Assembly (NCBI GenBank): GCA_003635315.1
Contig: PYJD01000001.1
Span: forward strand, 1-62,963
Length of the DNA: 62,963 nucleotides
Direction: 5' to 3'
Source of the DNA: Candidatus Poribacteria bacterium
Lineage (GTDB): Bacteria; Poribacteria; WGA-4E; WGA-3G
In this document: positions 34,738 to 44,040 of the stretch, in pieces
How positions within the stretch are numbered: position 1 is the first letter of the stretch
Layout of the letters: the number at the start of each line of letters is the position of its first letter
Position numbers and translations under genes: made by a program
Notes under the pieces: generated by a model
Database searches by the model: none
What the model was told of the DNA's origin: nothing
Seen by the model: the letters and a program-made list of their open reading frames with translations, nothing else

Positions 34738-35655
34738 TTACACAAACTTGCTTCCTGTCAACTTAATAAACACATCTTCCAAAGTAGGTTTACTCAACCG
34801 AACACTCAGTATGTCATCAGGAAAAGCTACCATTATATCTTTTACTAAATCATTAGCACGAGTAGATTCAATATGTATATAATCTTCGGTGATTGTTGTA
34901 GAAACATGAAATTTTTCCTCAATCGCATTATATAAGGATTCATTATTCTTTGTTTCTACAGACACGACATCACCCCCGATTTGTGATTTTAGTTCGTCAG
35001 GGGATCCGAGTGCAACTAATCGTCCATCATCCAATATAGCAACTCGCTTACATTCATCAGCTTCATCCATGAGATGGGTTGTAAGTAAAATACAAATACC
35101 TTCATTCTCAGCCAGAACAGAGAGATATTCACTTAGTTGTCTTCGGACACCTATATCCAACCCACTACTTGGTTCGTCAAGCAACAATACTTGGGGAGAA
35201 TGAAGTAATGCTTTTGCTATTTCTACTCGTCTTTGTAATCCTCCAGATAATTCTTCTACAAGGTCTTTCGTTCTATCATTTAGATTAAACTGTTTGAGAA
35301 GTTCATTGATTCTGTCGTTAAGTTGTCTACCTCTAAGACCGTATAGATGTCCTTGATGTCTTAGATTCTCAATAACAGTTAACTTACCATCCAATGCTGG
35401 TTGTTGAAAAACAACCCCTAATAACTTTCTAATTAATTTCCGTTCTGTATATATGTCATGTCCGAAGATATTGATGACACCTGAAGTTGGTGTTATCAGG
35501 GTAGAGAGAATCTTAAAAAGTGTTGTTTTCCCACTACCATTTGGACCGAGAAATCCAAAGACTTCACCACGCGATACGGAGAAATTAACATGATCTAACG
35601 CACACCGTGTGTCGTAAGTGTGCGTTAGATTTTCAACCGTAATATGATTACTCAC
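34738..35655 (-). CDS. ABC transporter ATP-binding protein
   Basis: This 305-residue ATPase of the DrrA/CcmA-like export type has Walker A G-P-N-G-S-G-K-T-T (near residue 40), signature L-S-G-G-L-Q-R-R, Walker B V-L-L-L-D-E-P-S-S-G-L-D and H-loop L-T-T-H. A C-terminal domain of about 75 residues follows. The start is GTG, 6 bp after the cupredoxin-like gene. A 12-bp inverted repeat (35593-35630) lies within the first codons. Confidence 0.88.
   Translation of the reverse strand: MSNHITVENLTHTYDTRCALDHVNFSVSRGEVFGFLGPNGSGKTTLFKILSTLITPTSGVINIFGHDIYTERKLIRKLLGVVFQQPALDGKLTVIENLRHQGHLYGLRGRQLNDRINELLKQFNLNDRTKDLVEELSGGLQRRVEIAKALLHSPQVLLLDEPSSGLDIGVRRQLSEYLSVLAENEGICILLTTHLMDEADECKRVAILDDGRLVALGSPDELKSQIGGDVVSVETKNNESLYNAIEEKFHVSTTITEDYIHIESTRANDLVKDIMVAFPDDILSVRLSKPTLEDVFIKLTGSKFV
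35593..35630. repeat. 12-bp inverted repeat inside the ABC ATPase gene
   Basis: The arms atctaacgcaca and tgtgcgttagat surround a 14-nt loop, 25-62 bases after the start codon on the coding strand. A hairpin this strong just inside a gene could slow ribosomes or protect the mRNA. It may also be a coincidence of codon choice. Confidence 0.4.
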
Positions 35656-35661
35656 ACAAGA

Positions 35662-36450
35662 CTACTTTTTAAGTTTAAGAGTGAAATCCTGTTTGACTTC
35701 TCCACCAGCAGCAACCGTAACTGTTACAGGTTCTTTATTGTTGGAACCACATGCTTCATGCCAATATCCCAATTTATATGTTCCAGCTGGGACATCTTCC
35801 AGTGTGAATTCACCTTTTTCGTTTGTCACTGCGAAGTATGGATGTGGTACATAAGCAATCCAAGCCTTCATCCATCCGTGGATATCACATTTAACTTCTA
35901 CCGGACCTTCAGCCTTTTTGACACCTGCAAGTGGCATTCTTCTGCGTGTTTTTGTCTGCTGTTTGTTTACCGGTTTATTGATAGTACTGAATATATGAAC
36001 ATTATGATTCACTTTATCAGTATTTAACATCGTTATACGTTGACCTACAGGAACAATTTGGACATGTGGACTGAATTTACATCCTTTTTGGTCAATTTCT
36101 ATTTTTGGATTTTTTTCAAAATCTTTACCAGTGGAAATGTCCATCAGGTAAACGATTGTATTCTTTAATGCTTTATCTTCACCAACGACGACGGACTGAT
36201 CAAATTTGTCCTCAGCCCCACACACTGCTTCGTCTTTGGTAATTTCAAGCTTTTTCATTTCTGGCACTTCACCATCAAATTTAATAACACCACTAATTTT
36301 CCCACCACCACTAACTGCTTTTACGGTATAGGCTTTTGGGAAAACCAGTTTCTCCATTTCATCGGACTTCTCGTGATTGTCAGCAAAAACAATTAGACCA
36401 AAACTACACACGAGAAGTATAGCGACTGAAGTCAACAATTTCGTCTTCAT
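35662..36450 (-). CDS. Exported cupredoxin-like protein (paralogue of 42654)
   Basis: This 262-residue protein has a signal peptide (hydrophobic residues 8-23). The mid part is a cupredoxin-like beta-barrel with candidate type-1 copper ligands His149 or His152 (V-N-H-N-V-H), Cys188, His191 and Met194 (C-D-I-H-G-W-M). The C-terminal 65 residues resemble a carboxypeptidase regulatory-like domain. It shares this layout with the 254-residue protein at 42654. It is first in a transcript leading to the ABC transporter and oxidase genes, so it may deliver electrons or copper to cytochrome oxidase. Confidence 0.78.
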   Translation of the reverse strand: MKTKLLTSVAILLVCSFGLIVFADNHEKSDEMEKLVFPKAYTVKAVSGGGKISGVIKFDGEVPEMKKLEITKDEAVCGAEDKFDQSVVVGEDKALKNTIVYLMDISTGKDFEKNPKIEIDQKGCKFSPHVQIVPVGQRITMLNTDKVNHNVHIFSTINKPVNKQQTKTRRRMPLAGVKKAEGPVEVKCDIHGWMKAWIAYVPHPYFAVTNEKGEFTLEDVPAGTYKLGYWHEACGSNNKEPVTVTVAAGGEVKQDFTLKLKK

Positions 36451-36528
36451 TTTTTATCTCCTTAGAATTCGATGCATATTCATATCTATTATGCACCATT
36501 ATTAACTGTTATATGATATATCTTATGA

Positions 36529-38268
36529 CTACTGTTCTGTATCAGTTTCAACAGATACAGCGTTTCTTCGTAGAACAAATCCTCGTAAACCGAACAAAAA
36601 CCCGACAGTAAGTAGAGCCACTATGGGTGGATAGATGAATCGTCTGGATGATGGAACAGGTTCCAAGACAAAAGAATACCAACTTGATATGACTCTTTTT
36701 ATGTCATTATCGCCATTTGCGCCATCCCATGCAGAAAATGCGATTGGAACAAAAACCCCAGATTCAAGTTGTAGATCTTTTTTATCGTCTGTTGCTAAAG
36801 TCCGTTTTACCCATAACCTATATTGTCCTTCGTTGTATTCACCTTTAACACTTAGGTCTCCCTGCATCTCTTGAACAGTTACATTATTTACACCTTTAAC
36901 TGTGAGTTCTGTAATCTGATCTTGTGCAGAAGCTTTCCATTGCCAAACATAGACAGCCTTTTTTCCACCCCATAAGAAATAAGGTTTTTCATCCGTTGGA
37001 CCTTTGGGGGGTTTTACTGGAAATTGAATTGCAATTCCGTCCTCATAGGATGTGCCTGTATCTTCGTTTTCTTCCACTTCAGTATTATGTGTGCGATCAT
37101 CCCAAGTAAAAAGAAAAGCAACTTCTGTATCGTTGTAAAACGACTTTACTCTTACCGAGTCAATCGTGGGATTGAATTGTCTTGGTTCAATAACAACCTG
37201 TCCAACAAGTGGATAATAACTCTCTTGAAGTGTATCCCATGCCTCATCTCCTAATATTGGAAGATCCTCAGCCATATACTGTGATCGGAGAACGTTGTTT
37301 CCAATTGCAGTTTCAGGACGTTTTTCGGGTGATAGAGATTTTACATAGTTTGCGAGATGCCAACTTTTTTCATAGACGATTTTCATTGCATCATCATACA
37401 TTTTCTGTGCTTCAGGAGTGAGTTCAGTTCCTTCAACTCGATCTAATGCAACGAGGACAGCTTCATCCATTTTCTCATAAAGCTTCCCAGATTCCTCTTC
37501 CTCGTCAGGTGTCATTTCATCTTTATTTTCCATAACAGAAAGTCGTTTAGATTCTTCTGATGTTAATCCGAAATGTAGAAAACTATCACCTTCAAAAGCA
37601 GGCATTGGAGATCCTGCTATACCACCAATAAATCTCTTAAATATGTCTTCAGTATCCGATCCGCCTCTGAAGTTCCAATTCTCAGCGAGATTAGCTGGCC
37701 ATGTCCGGAATCCCCATTCATCTGTAAGTGTTGGTGCTGATGTGCCGTCTCCCCTACCTACATTCCCATGACATTCAATACAACCAAGATCGGTATATAA
37801 TCCCTTGCCGATTTGTACACTTTCATCGGAGTATGGAATTTTATCTTTTAAACTAATCTGACGTGGTGGGGTTTCACTTTCTTTAAAACCATCATAGAAA
37901 GTCTTAATATAACTTACTACTTCCCATCGTTCATCAGTTTTGAGTTGTGTTTCCCATCCGGGCATTGACGATCCTGGCATACCTTTCGTGATAATTTCAA
38001 ACAGGTCTTGATCTGTAGGAAGTTCTCCACTTTCTGTGGATCGTATTTTATATAAGCCACGAGTAAAATCTCTTGGTTTTGGTAGCAAGTTTTCTGCGGC
38101 ACTCCCATCTCCACGTCCTTCAGTACCGTGGCAATGTGCACAACTTTCTTCGTATACTTCCTTACCTTTGGCAGAAACTTCTGGAGCTTCTTGCGTAAAT
38201 ACCTGTATTGATATAAATAAGGTAAAACCTAATAAAATTGATAGAAGGACAATCCGTTTTCTCAACAC
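36529..38268 (-). CDS. Diheme cytochrome c with ethylbenzene-dehydrogenase-like heme domain
   Basis: This is a protein of about 579 residues. A signal or anchor comes first, then two c-type domains (C-A-H-C-H at 43-47, C-I-E-C-H at 163-167). A domain of about 170 residues then resembles the heme-binding gamma subunit of ethylbenzene/DMSO-type dehydrogenases (F-L-F-T-W-D-D-R-T-H-N region), and a C-terminal membrane helix lies near 542-566. GTG 38268 after GGGAGG is the probable start, directly after the stop of the upstream cytochrome gene. It likely passes electrons on the periplasmic side of the membrane. Confidence 0.78.
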   Translation of the reverse strand: MLRKRIVLLSILLGFTLFISIQVFTQEAPEVSAKGKEVYEESCAHCHGTEGRGDGSAAENLLPKPRDFTRGLYKIRSTESGELPTDQDLFEIITKGMPGSSMPGWETQLKTDERWEVVSYIKTFYDGFKESETPPRQISLKDKIPYSDESVQIGKGLYTDLGCIECHGNVGRGDGTSAPTLTDEWGFRTWPANLAENWNFRGGSDTEDIFKRFIGGIAGSPMPAFEGDSFLHFGLTSEESKRLSVMENKDEMTPDEEEESGKLYEKMDEAVLVALDRVEGTELTPEAQKMYDDAMKIVYEKSWHLANYVKSLSPEKRPETAIGNNVLRSQYMAEDLPILGDEAWDTLQESYYPLVGQVVIEPRQFNPTIDSVRVKSFYNDTEVAFLFTWDDRTHNTEVEENEDTGTSYEDGIAIQFPVKPPKGPTDEKPYFLWGGKKAVYVWQWKASAQDQITELTVKGVNNVTVQEMQGDLSVKGEYNEGQYRLWVKRTLATDDKKDLQLESGVFVPIAFSAWDGANGDNDIKRVISSWYSFVLEPVPSSRRFIYPPIVALLTVGFLFGLRGFVLRRNAVSVETDTEQ

Positions 38269-38269
38269 T

Positions 38270-39046
38270 TTAGTGTCCCTCCCCAAAGGTTCTATATTTA
38301 TATCCTGTATAGTCAGATAAGAATAGAATTACATCCCAAATTTCTTCTTGTGTGAGATGATCTTCCCAAACAGGCATAGCACTATTCCAAGGTGTTCCTG
38401 AAGCGGGTAAACCTGGTCCACCTTTACTAATCCTCCAAAAGAAGAATGATTCTTGGAAATTCGGGATAATACCGGGGTCTTGGAAGTTGGCAGGTAGTGG
38501 TTGGAGTCCGTGTGCAAAATGACCTTGTCCATCTAAGTGATCACCGTGGCAATAAAAACAGTTATCATAATATACTCTTCTACCATTTTCCACATGCGAC
38601 TTGAATGCCTCAGGATCATCCTTTTCATAATGACGGTAAGGATTTTGTGCCTTCTGCATTGTCTCAATGACTTCATCTTTGTATTTTAACTCAAGAGGAG
38701 GCGTAGGATGTGCATCGCGTGGATCTCCTGGTGGAGGTGTTTTTTGTGCTAAGTTTGTATATGTAAATCCAGTGAGTAGTACTGGTATAGCTATGACCAA
38801 AACAAGTCGTCTGACGCGGTACTTATCATCAACAAGTGTTTCATGTATAGGTCTGAGAAATTCCAGGAATCTCGAATCTTCAACCGAAACATGGACTAAA
38901 ATTGCCACAAGAACTAACGCCATATACATCCCAATAACACTATTCGGAATTGGTTTAGAAATAACTCCCCCAATAACAAACTGTAGGAAAACCCAACTTC
39001 CGATGAATATAATGAAACATATTGTAAATAGTGAAATTCGTTTCAT
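38270..39046 (-). CDS. Membrane-anchored monoheme cytochrome c
   Basis: This 258-residue protein has three N-terminal transmembrane segments (about 8-30, 35-53 and 81-98), followed by a periplasmic cytochrome c domain with C-F-Y-C-H (163-167) and a likely axial Met in the M-P-V-W segment near 225. AAGGAGG precedes the ATG. It is encoded between the two diheme proteins, downstream of the CydA-like gene, so it is probably part of that complex. Confidence 0.82.
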   Translation of the reverse strand: MKRISLFTICFIIFIGSWVFLQFVIGGVISKPIPNSVIGMYMALVLVAILVHVSVEDSRFLEFLRPIHETLVDDKYRVRRLVLVIAIPVLLTGFTYTNLAQKTPPPGDPRDAHPTPPLELKYKDEVIETMQKAQNPYRHYEKDDPEAFKSHVENGRRVYYDNCFYCHGDHLDGQGHFAHGLQPLPANFQDPGIIPNFQESFFFWRISKGGPGLPASGTPWNSAMPVWEDHLTQEEIWDVILFLSDYTGYKYRTFGEGH

Positions 39047-39095
39047 GGGTTTACCTCCTTAAGTGTAAATGTATATTAGTTAGAATGTGTTTAGA

Positions 39096-40631
39096 TTATT
39101 CGGCAGCTACTTCGTTTGTTTCCTCAACTTCTTCAGTAGTAGAGGTGTTCTCTTCGGTTGCAGCACCTGTTAATGTGCTTAGGTAAGCAAGTAAATTTTC
39201 TTTATCTATGACTGTTAGGAGAATAGGGAAATTATCAGGCATCGGTGATTTTACGAGTAATCTTTTACCGAAAGCAAGTGCTATAATTACTTGGTCAACA
39301 TCAAATGTATCAAAGACTTGTTCGCTACCATCAACAATAATAATGATTTCATCATCTTCCATTGTACCAGATACATATTCACCGGTAGTTTCAAAACCGT
39401 CGAAATCTGTTATTGTCATTACTTTCTTAACATCTGTCTTAGATAATGTCTGATTTTCTCCGTCAACATTAAGAGTTACTGTATCCTCACTCTCTTCGAC
39501 AATTTCACCACTTATGGAATTATCTGAATCAAGAGGCGTAATTGTCAGAGTAAGGTAACCGTTCTCTTTTAGGTTAGATAGATCTTCAATTGGTACTTCA
39601 TCCAAATCACTAATTAAGATAGTATGTTCAGTTTCAGTGCCGTCATCAGCCGTTGTTTTTACAACAATCTGCTCATTATCTTGTGAAACAAGCGTGCCTT
39701 GATATGTAATTCCATTTGCAATTACAGTAACAGTTCCGTAACCACTCACAATCTGTGCATGGGGTAGCAGGATAGATTCCTCTATATAACGTAATTCGTT
39801 TAATGCTGCGATGTCGGATAGTTCAGGTGCTGTTACAACTTCAAAATCTTCGTTTGCCTCTCCAGCATTTGGATTTTCTAAACCCTTTACCACATGACAG
39901 GAGATACATGCTGCGGATATAAAGACCTTTTTACCCTCTTCTGGATCTCCAGAAAGCAATGGAGGTAGTGCTTCAGCTGTTGTTCCAATATCTGCTCTAT
40001 CTATCGGTTCAGTGAATGGTTCAGGATCGATGTCGCCACCCAGACTCTGTAGAAAGGCAATAACAGCTTCGATCTCTAACTTAGTCAGCGCAATAGGGTT
40101 TTTCCATACCTCTGGCATGATTTTGCCATAACCAGGAACTAAGTATTTTCCAGGATCATAGAGTGATTCTATCAGATATTCCTTTGCCCCCATACCGGGA
40201 ACACGACTGGCTGCATTGATCCCAATATCCGTTAGATCCGGGCATCTTCCTTTAGGTGCGGATGTATCCAAAGTATGACACGCGGCACACTGTCCCTTGG
40301 TATTAAAAATAGTTAAGCCGATTTCAGCTACAGCATCTGGGTCAGACCAATCTAATGAAGTTACATCCCCTGTTGCAGTTGATGTATTTGGCACAAGAGC
40401 TGCTACAAATGCATAAAACCATATCACACCCAGGGAGAATGCCACCAACTTCATTACTGGATACCATAACACCATGTTCACCAATACAGATATCGTAAAC
40501 CATACAGACCAAGGTAAAACCTGGTCATATTCTGTATTGATTGGAAATGCACCAGCACCCGAAATAAAAGCTATGAAACTAATTACCATTATTATCAGAG
40601 ATACAATTCTAATAAGTGTGTTCTTAGCCAT
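39096..40631 (-). CDS. Membrane diheme cytochrome c with repeat insertion
   Basis: This 511-residue protein has membrane helices in the first 80 residues, then cytochrome c domains with C-A-A-C-H (115-119) and C-I-S-C-H (242-246). The second domain is split. Between its CxxCH and the likely Met ligand (K-S-P-M-P-D-N-F) lie about 170 residues of three similar beta-rich repeats, each with a G-x-x-x-x-E/S-D-x-x-x-x-V-x-x-x-D-G pattern. It is 15 bp after the CydA-like gene and is probably its redox partner. Confidence 0.82.
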   Translation of the reverse strand: MAKNTLIRIVSLIIMVISFIAFISGAGAFPINTEYDQVLPWSVWFTISVLVNMVLWYPVMKLVAFSLGVIWFYAFVAALVPNTSTATGDVTSLDWSDPDAVAEIGLTIFNTKGQCAACHTLDTSAPKGRCPDLTDIGINAASRVPGMGAKEYLIESLYDPGKYLVPGYGKIMPEVWKNPIALTKLEIEAVIAFLQSLGGDIDPEPFTEPIDRADIGTTAEALPPLLSGDPEEGKKVFISAACISCHVVKGLENPNAGEANEDFEVVTAPELSDIAALNELRYIEESILLPHAQIVSGYGTVTVIANGITYQGTLVSQDNEQIVVKTTADDGTETEHTILISDLDEVPIEDLSNLKENGYLTLTITPLDSDNSISGEIVEESEDTVTLNVDGENQTLSKTDVKKVMTITDFDGFETTGEYVSGTMEDDEIIIIVDGSEQVFDTFDVDQVIIALAFGKRLLVKSPMPDNFPILLTVIDKENLLAYLSTLTGAATEENTSTTEEVEETNEVAAE

Positions 40632-40646
40632 TCTCCTGCCCTCTGT

Positions 40647-42557
40647 TTAATCGTCGCTCTCTGTAGCAACTTCGGCTTCAAGTTGTACTGCGTTTTCTTT
40701 TTTCTTTTCACCCCAGAGACCTAACCAGAAAATAAAGCCTACGAGTGCAAAAAAGATAACCATTATGACTGACACAGTGTTTACGGCACTACTCAAAGAA
40801 GGCGTAAATGCATCCGCTGATGTATCCTTCATAACTCCAAAGATGTGCCATCCTTCTCGTAAACCGGACCGAGCGTAACCCATCAATCCCATGAGTGATG
40901 TAAATGTGATAGCAAGTAGGATGAGAACGTATTGAGATCGTTCACTGATCTGTCCCCATCTAATTGTTCCTGATGTTGATGCTTTTCGGTACATGAAGAT
41001 GTCCAAAACAGTGACAGCAAACATGACAGTAAGAGCAATTACAACCTGCCAAGGGGTCAATATATTCACACGTATATCTGTATCTACTGTGAATCCAACT
41101 ATTCCAATTACTACAATAGAAACGACACCCAAGAAGAAGATAACCGATATTATGATGTTACCGATTCCTTTCCAACTCACTGTGGGTGCTTTACCCGATC
41201 TCCTATAGAATAAAAAACTAAGGAAGGTTGTTAGTATGATGATATTAACCGCAGTATTTTTTGCAGTCATTAACCCAAATAACCCAATGTGTGGATGGTT
41301 GCCACCCCCCATTGCACTGAGTTCTGAAGCAGTTGAAATTTTAGATAGTGTACGCGGTGTCATCCAGATTCCGACACATATAACAATTACAGCTATCATA
41401 TAAGGTCGATAACGAGCATATACCTTTCCACCATCTATCCGTCCCATCCCTGACCATAGGTAATAATTTGCACCTATAAACAATACACCGATCATCACTG
41501 CTTGTAAAATAAATAACCAAGAGAAGAGAGCACCCATCATGTTAATACCCATTGTATTATTAAACATGTAGATTTCTCTACCTAACCAGTAACCTGCAAA
41601 AGGTAAAGGTATGAGTCCGCACAGAGCGATGAAGTTTCCGTTATATCCCATCCAATCGTAATGTGCTTTATCTTCTTTGGATTTTGCGACGAGGAAACGG
41701 AATGCTGCGTATGCAGCAACAATAGATCCACCAAAAGCAATATTTCCGATAAGGCGATGGATATTGACAGGCATCCATGTAAAGTTGTTTACAGCTTCCC
41801 ATACTGTACCTAAGAATTCACCAGTTGTTTCATTGTGTAGTGGAATAACAGTGTGATCCGTTACGTCTGCCATGACTTCAGACCGTGTTAACTCAGGATT
41901 CTGTGCTATTGAACTCTCTATCCATGCTTCCTTAGTTTTCTCAGTTAGCTTACGTAATTGTGTTCCAGGACTTGTTTGATAGGTTAACCAAGTGTTTGAG
42001 ACAAACATGATTGCTGTTCCCCAAACGTTTAAGAGAACACCGAGGAATAGATGCCACCCTTTAAACCGTCCTTGCATCTTATCCCAACCATACGAATAGA
42101 GGTATAGGGTAAATGTCTCACCGAAAAACAGGATGACATAGAATATCATTGTGGGACCGAAAATCCCACTCAACTTGCTCATGACCTTTGGATAACACCA
42201 TAAAAGGACAAAGACAAGAACACCACCTAAGAGTGCAGTTGTAGAAAATGCTCCCATACAGAGTTTAATAAACTCTTTAGCCATTCTGTCATAGCGTTCT
42301 TCCTTCGTTTTCCACCCGATGAACTCTATAATAACAGCAAACATTGGAACACCGAGGATGAAGGATCCGAACAACAGGTGTAACTGTGCAGCAATCCATG
42401 CAGCATTCCGTGAACCAATTAATGGGAATGGACGGTACTCTGCATCAGTGGCATCTTGTGCGAATGCTGGAGCAACACTTAAAAGGATATACCCCAGTAG
42501 CATTATACCGAGTATGAGATAAACTCTCTTTTTTGTGAGAAGAGAATTCTTACGCAT
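40647..42557 (-). CDS. Cytochrome bd oxidase subunit I-like membrane protein
   Basis: This 636-residue protein begins with a cleavable-looking signal peptide ending in A-F-A-Q. It has about 14 helices of the CydA type. A His in A-A-Q-L-H-L-L-F-G (His60) matches the first heme ligand of CydA, and His267 (V-N-I-H-R-L-I-G-N) is likely another. The region F-F-G-E-T-F-T-L-Y-L-Y-S-Y-G-W is family-typical. No CydB follows; instead c-type cytochrome genes do, as in the bd-like gene clusters of Nitrospira and anammox-type bacteria. O2 reduction by this protein is not established. Confidence 0.85.
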   Translation of the reverse strand: MRKNSLLTKKRVYLILGIMLLGYILLSVAPAFAQDATDAEYRPFPLIGSRNAAWIAAQLHLLFGSFILGVPMFAVIIEFIGWKTKEERYDRMAKEFIKLCMGAFSTTALLGGVLVFVLLWCYPKVMSKLSGIFGPTMIFYVILFFGETFTLYLYSYGWDKMQGRFKGWHLFLGVLLNVWGTAIMFVSNTWLTYQTSPGTQLRKLTEKTKEAWIESSIAQNPELTRSEVMADVTDHTVIPLHNETTGEFLGTVWEAVNNFTWMPVNIHRLIGNIAFGGSIVAAYAAFRFLVAKSKEDKAHYDWMGYNGNFIALCGLIPLPFAGYWLGREIYMFNNTMGINMMGALFSWLFILQAVMIGVLFIGANYYLWSGMGRIDGGKVYARYRPYMIAVIVICVGIWMTPRTLSKISTASELSAMGGGNHPHIGLFGLMTAKNTAVNIIILTTFLSFLFYRRSGKAPTVSWKGIGNIIISVIFFLGVVSIVVIGIVGFTVDTDIRVNILTPWQVVIALTVMFAVTVLDIFMYRKASTSGTIRWGQISERSQYVLILLAITFTSLMGLMGYARSGLREGWHIFGVMKDTSADAFTPSLSSAVNTVSVIMVIFFALVGFIFWLGLWGEKKKENAVQLEAEVATESDD

Positions 42558-42653
42558 TATCTATTCTCTCAATCGTATGACTGATCATATATTGTTTACA
42601 CGTTGCGTGTATTGTATAAGGCTTCCTGATATTGAATCTGTTAGTACAATAAT

Positions 42654-43418
42654 CTAATTCTTCTTAGGTTTCTTGAAATCTGTGCTTTTGAAATCAACCG
42701 TAACATCACCGTCAGCTGTAACTTCAACCGTCTTGTTTGCTGAACCCAGTTCCTCGTGCCATGCAACGACTCTTACTCTACCAGCTGCAACACCCTTTAG
42801 TGTGTACTTACCAGTATCGGCTGATTTTTCGTAGGCATCAGGATGAATCCAGTTACCTTCACTATCTTTCTGTCCTGTAACAGTATAATGGTTACTGTCA
42901 ACAGCAACGATATAACCGCTCATCCATGCATGGATATCACAAGTCAATTTGATAGGTTCGGCTTTGGTCACTTTATATGGAATAACATCACCTTTTTTGG
43001 GTACTTGGAAATTCTTTGCTTCATTCTTCAATGCATGTGAATGAACATTGTGTGCGACGGGATCACTGGATGTAACATCAACCGTAGTTCCAGTAGGTAC
43101 TACGATGACATGAGGTAGATACCTACAGTTTAATTGGTCCACTTTAGGATTCGTCTTTGGCAGTGTTACCTTTTGCCCACGAACACGTGCATAAACTACT
43201 ACATTTTGGATTCCTTTTCCTTTTGAAACCACGAGTGCTTCAGATTTCATCCCTTTTGCTTTGTCAAGACAATGTTTTTCTTGGGTATTAATAGACAATG
43301 CTGGACGTGCTGGTGCATCTCCCTCAAAAGTCACTGTCCCAGTAATATTTCCAGCATAAGCGATAGCTGCGAATGAAAAGGACATAATTAGCGTGAAAAT
43401 GATTTTCAGAGTTTTCAT
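42654..43418 (-). CDS. Exported cupredoxin-like protein
   Basis: This 254-residue protein has a signal peptide ending in I-A-Y-A (about residue 21), then a cupredoxin-like domain with candidate copper ligands His123 or His126 (A-H-N-V-H-S-H), Cys160, His163 and Met166 (C-D-I-H-A-W-M). A carboxypeptidase regulatory-like C-terminus follows. AGGAGAAG precedes the ATG. It is first in the transcript leading into the bd-like genes and may be their soluble electron donor or acceptor. A palindrome at 43619 lies about 200 bp upstream. Confidence 0.78.
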   Translation of the reverse strand: MKTLKIIFTLIMSFSFAAIAYAGNITGTVTFEGDAPARPALSINTQEKHCLDKAKGMKSEALVVSKGKGIQNVVVYARVRGQKVTLPKTNPKVDQLNCRYLPHVIVVPTGTTVDVTSSDPVAHNVHSHALKNEAKNFQVPKKGDVIPYKVTKAEPIKLTCDIHAWMSGYIVAVDSNHYTVTGQKDSEGNWIHPDAYEKSADTGKYTLKGVAAGRVRVVAWHEELGSANKTVEVTADGDVTVDFKSTDFKKPKKN

Positions 43419-43618
43419 TGGTCTTCTCCTTAGTTCAAAACTTGTAATATATTAATCTAAACTCAACATAGTGATTATATAAATCGGAATGGTTAGATAC
43501 ACTTCCTACCTTGGCAGTGAATACAACATATATGGCATTAAAAAATTCATTCTCAAATAGCTTTCATGTTATATTAACACCTATGGTTTTTATATGGCAA
43601 ACCGTAAAATTCAACTAT

Positions 43619-43632
43619 CACGGATATCCGTG
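43619..43632. promoter_or_regulatory. Palindrome CACGGATATCCGTG, candidate operator
   Basis: This 14-bp perfect palindrome is shared with the 16-bp one at 49664-49679. The similarity runs further (taaaattca, two bases, tatcacggatatccgtg, one base, aatt). Both lie upstream of minus-strand respiratory operons, which fits a shared dimeric regulator. Confidence 0.55.
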
Positions 43633-43636
43633 TAAA

Positions 43637-43993
43637 TTATGGTCTGTATGTTGCCTTAATATAATCAAGTATTTGCTTTTGGTCTTCTTCATTTAGGTAG
43701 TAGTGAAAGGCAGGCATATCGTTTTTCCCATCCCTGATGCTTGTCAAAAGTTGCTCATCGTTGTGAATTGCCCACAGATTATCATCTGTCAGATCCGCAG
43801 GATCTAATTTTTTGAATCTACCGATCCGTCCATTCCCTTCACCATCTTTTCCATGACAGCCTGCACAATACCTTGCGTATTTGTATTCTACTTCAGTAGG
43901 ATATCTGTTCGTCGGATCAATCTGATTTCCTAACCATATTAATCCATTAATCCACACAAGAATCATGACAATTACAATCAGTAGATGTTTCAT
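43637..43993 (-). CDS. Membrane-anchored monoheme cytochrome c
   Basis: This protein of about 118 residues has one N-terminal membrane helix (about 3-21) and a c-type domain with C-A-G-C-H-G-K-D-G-E-G-N-G near 42. A likely axial Met lies in N-D-M-P-A-F-H. ATG 43993 with GGGAG upstream is preferred to a TTG at 44011. It is the last gene of the Rieske/cytochrome b transcript, downstream of the octaheme protein. Confidence 0.85.
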   Translation of the reverse strand: MKHLLIVIVMILVWINGLIWLGNQIDPTNRYPTEVEYKYARYCAGCHGKDGEGNGRIGRFKKLDPADLTDDNLWAIHNDEQLLTSIRDGKNDMPAFHYYLNEEDQKQILDYIKATYRP

Positions 43994-44040
43994 ATAGGAC
44001 GGCACTCCCAATGTAGGGACGTATTCTGACCGTACCTACA

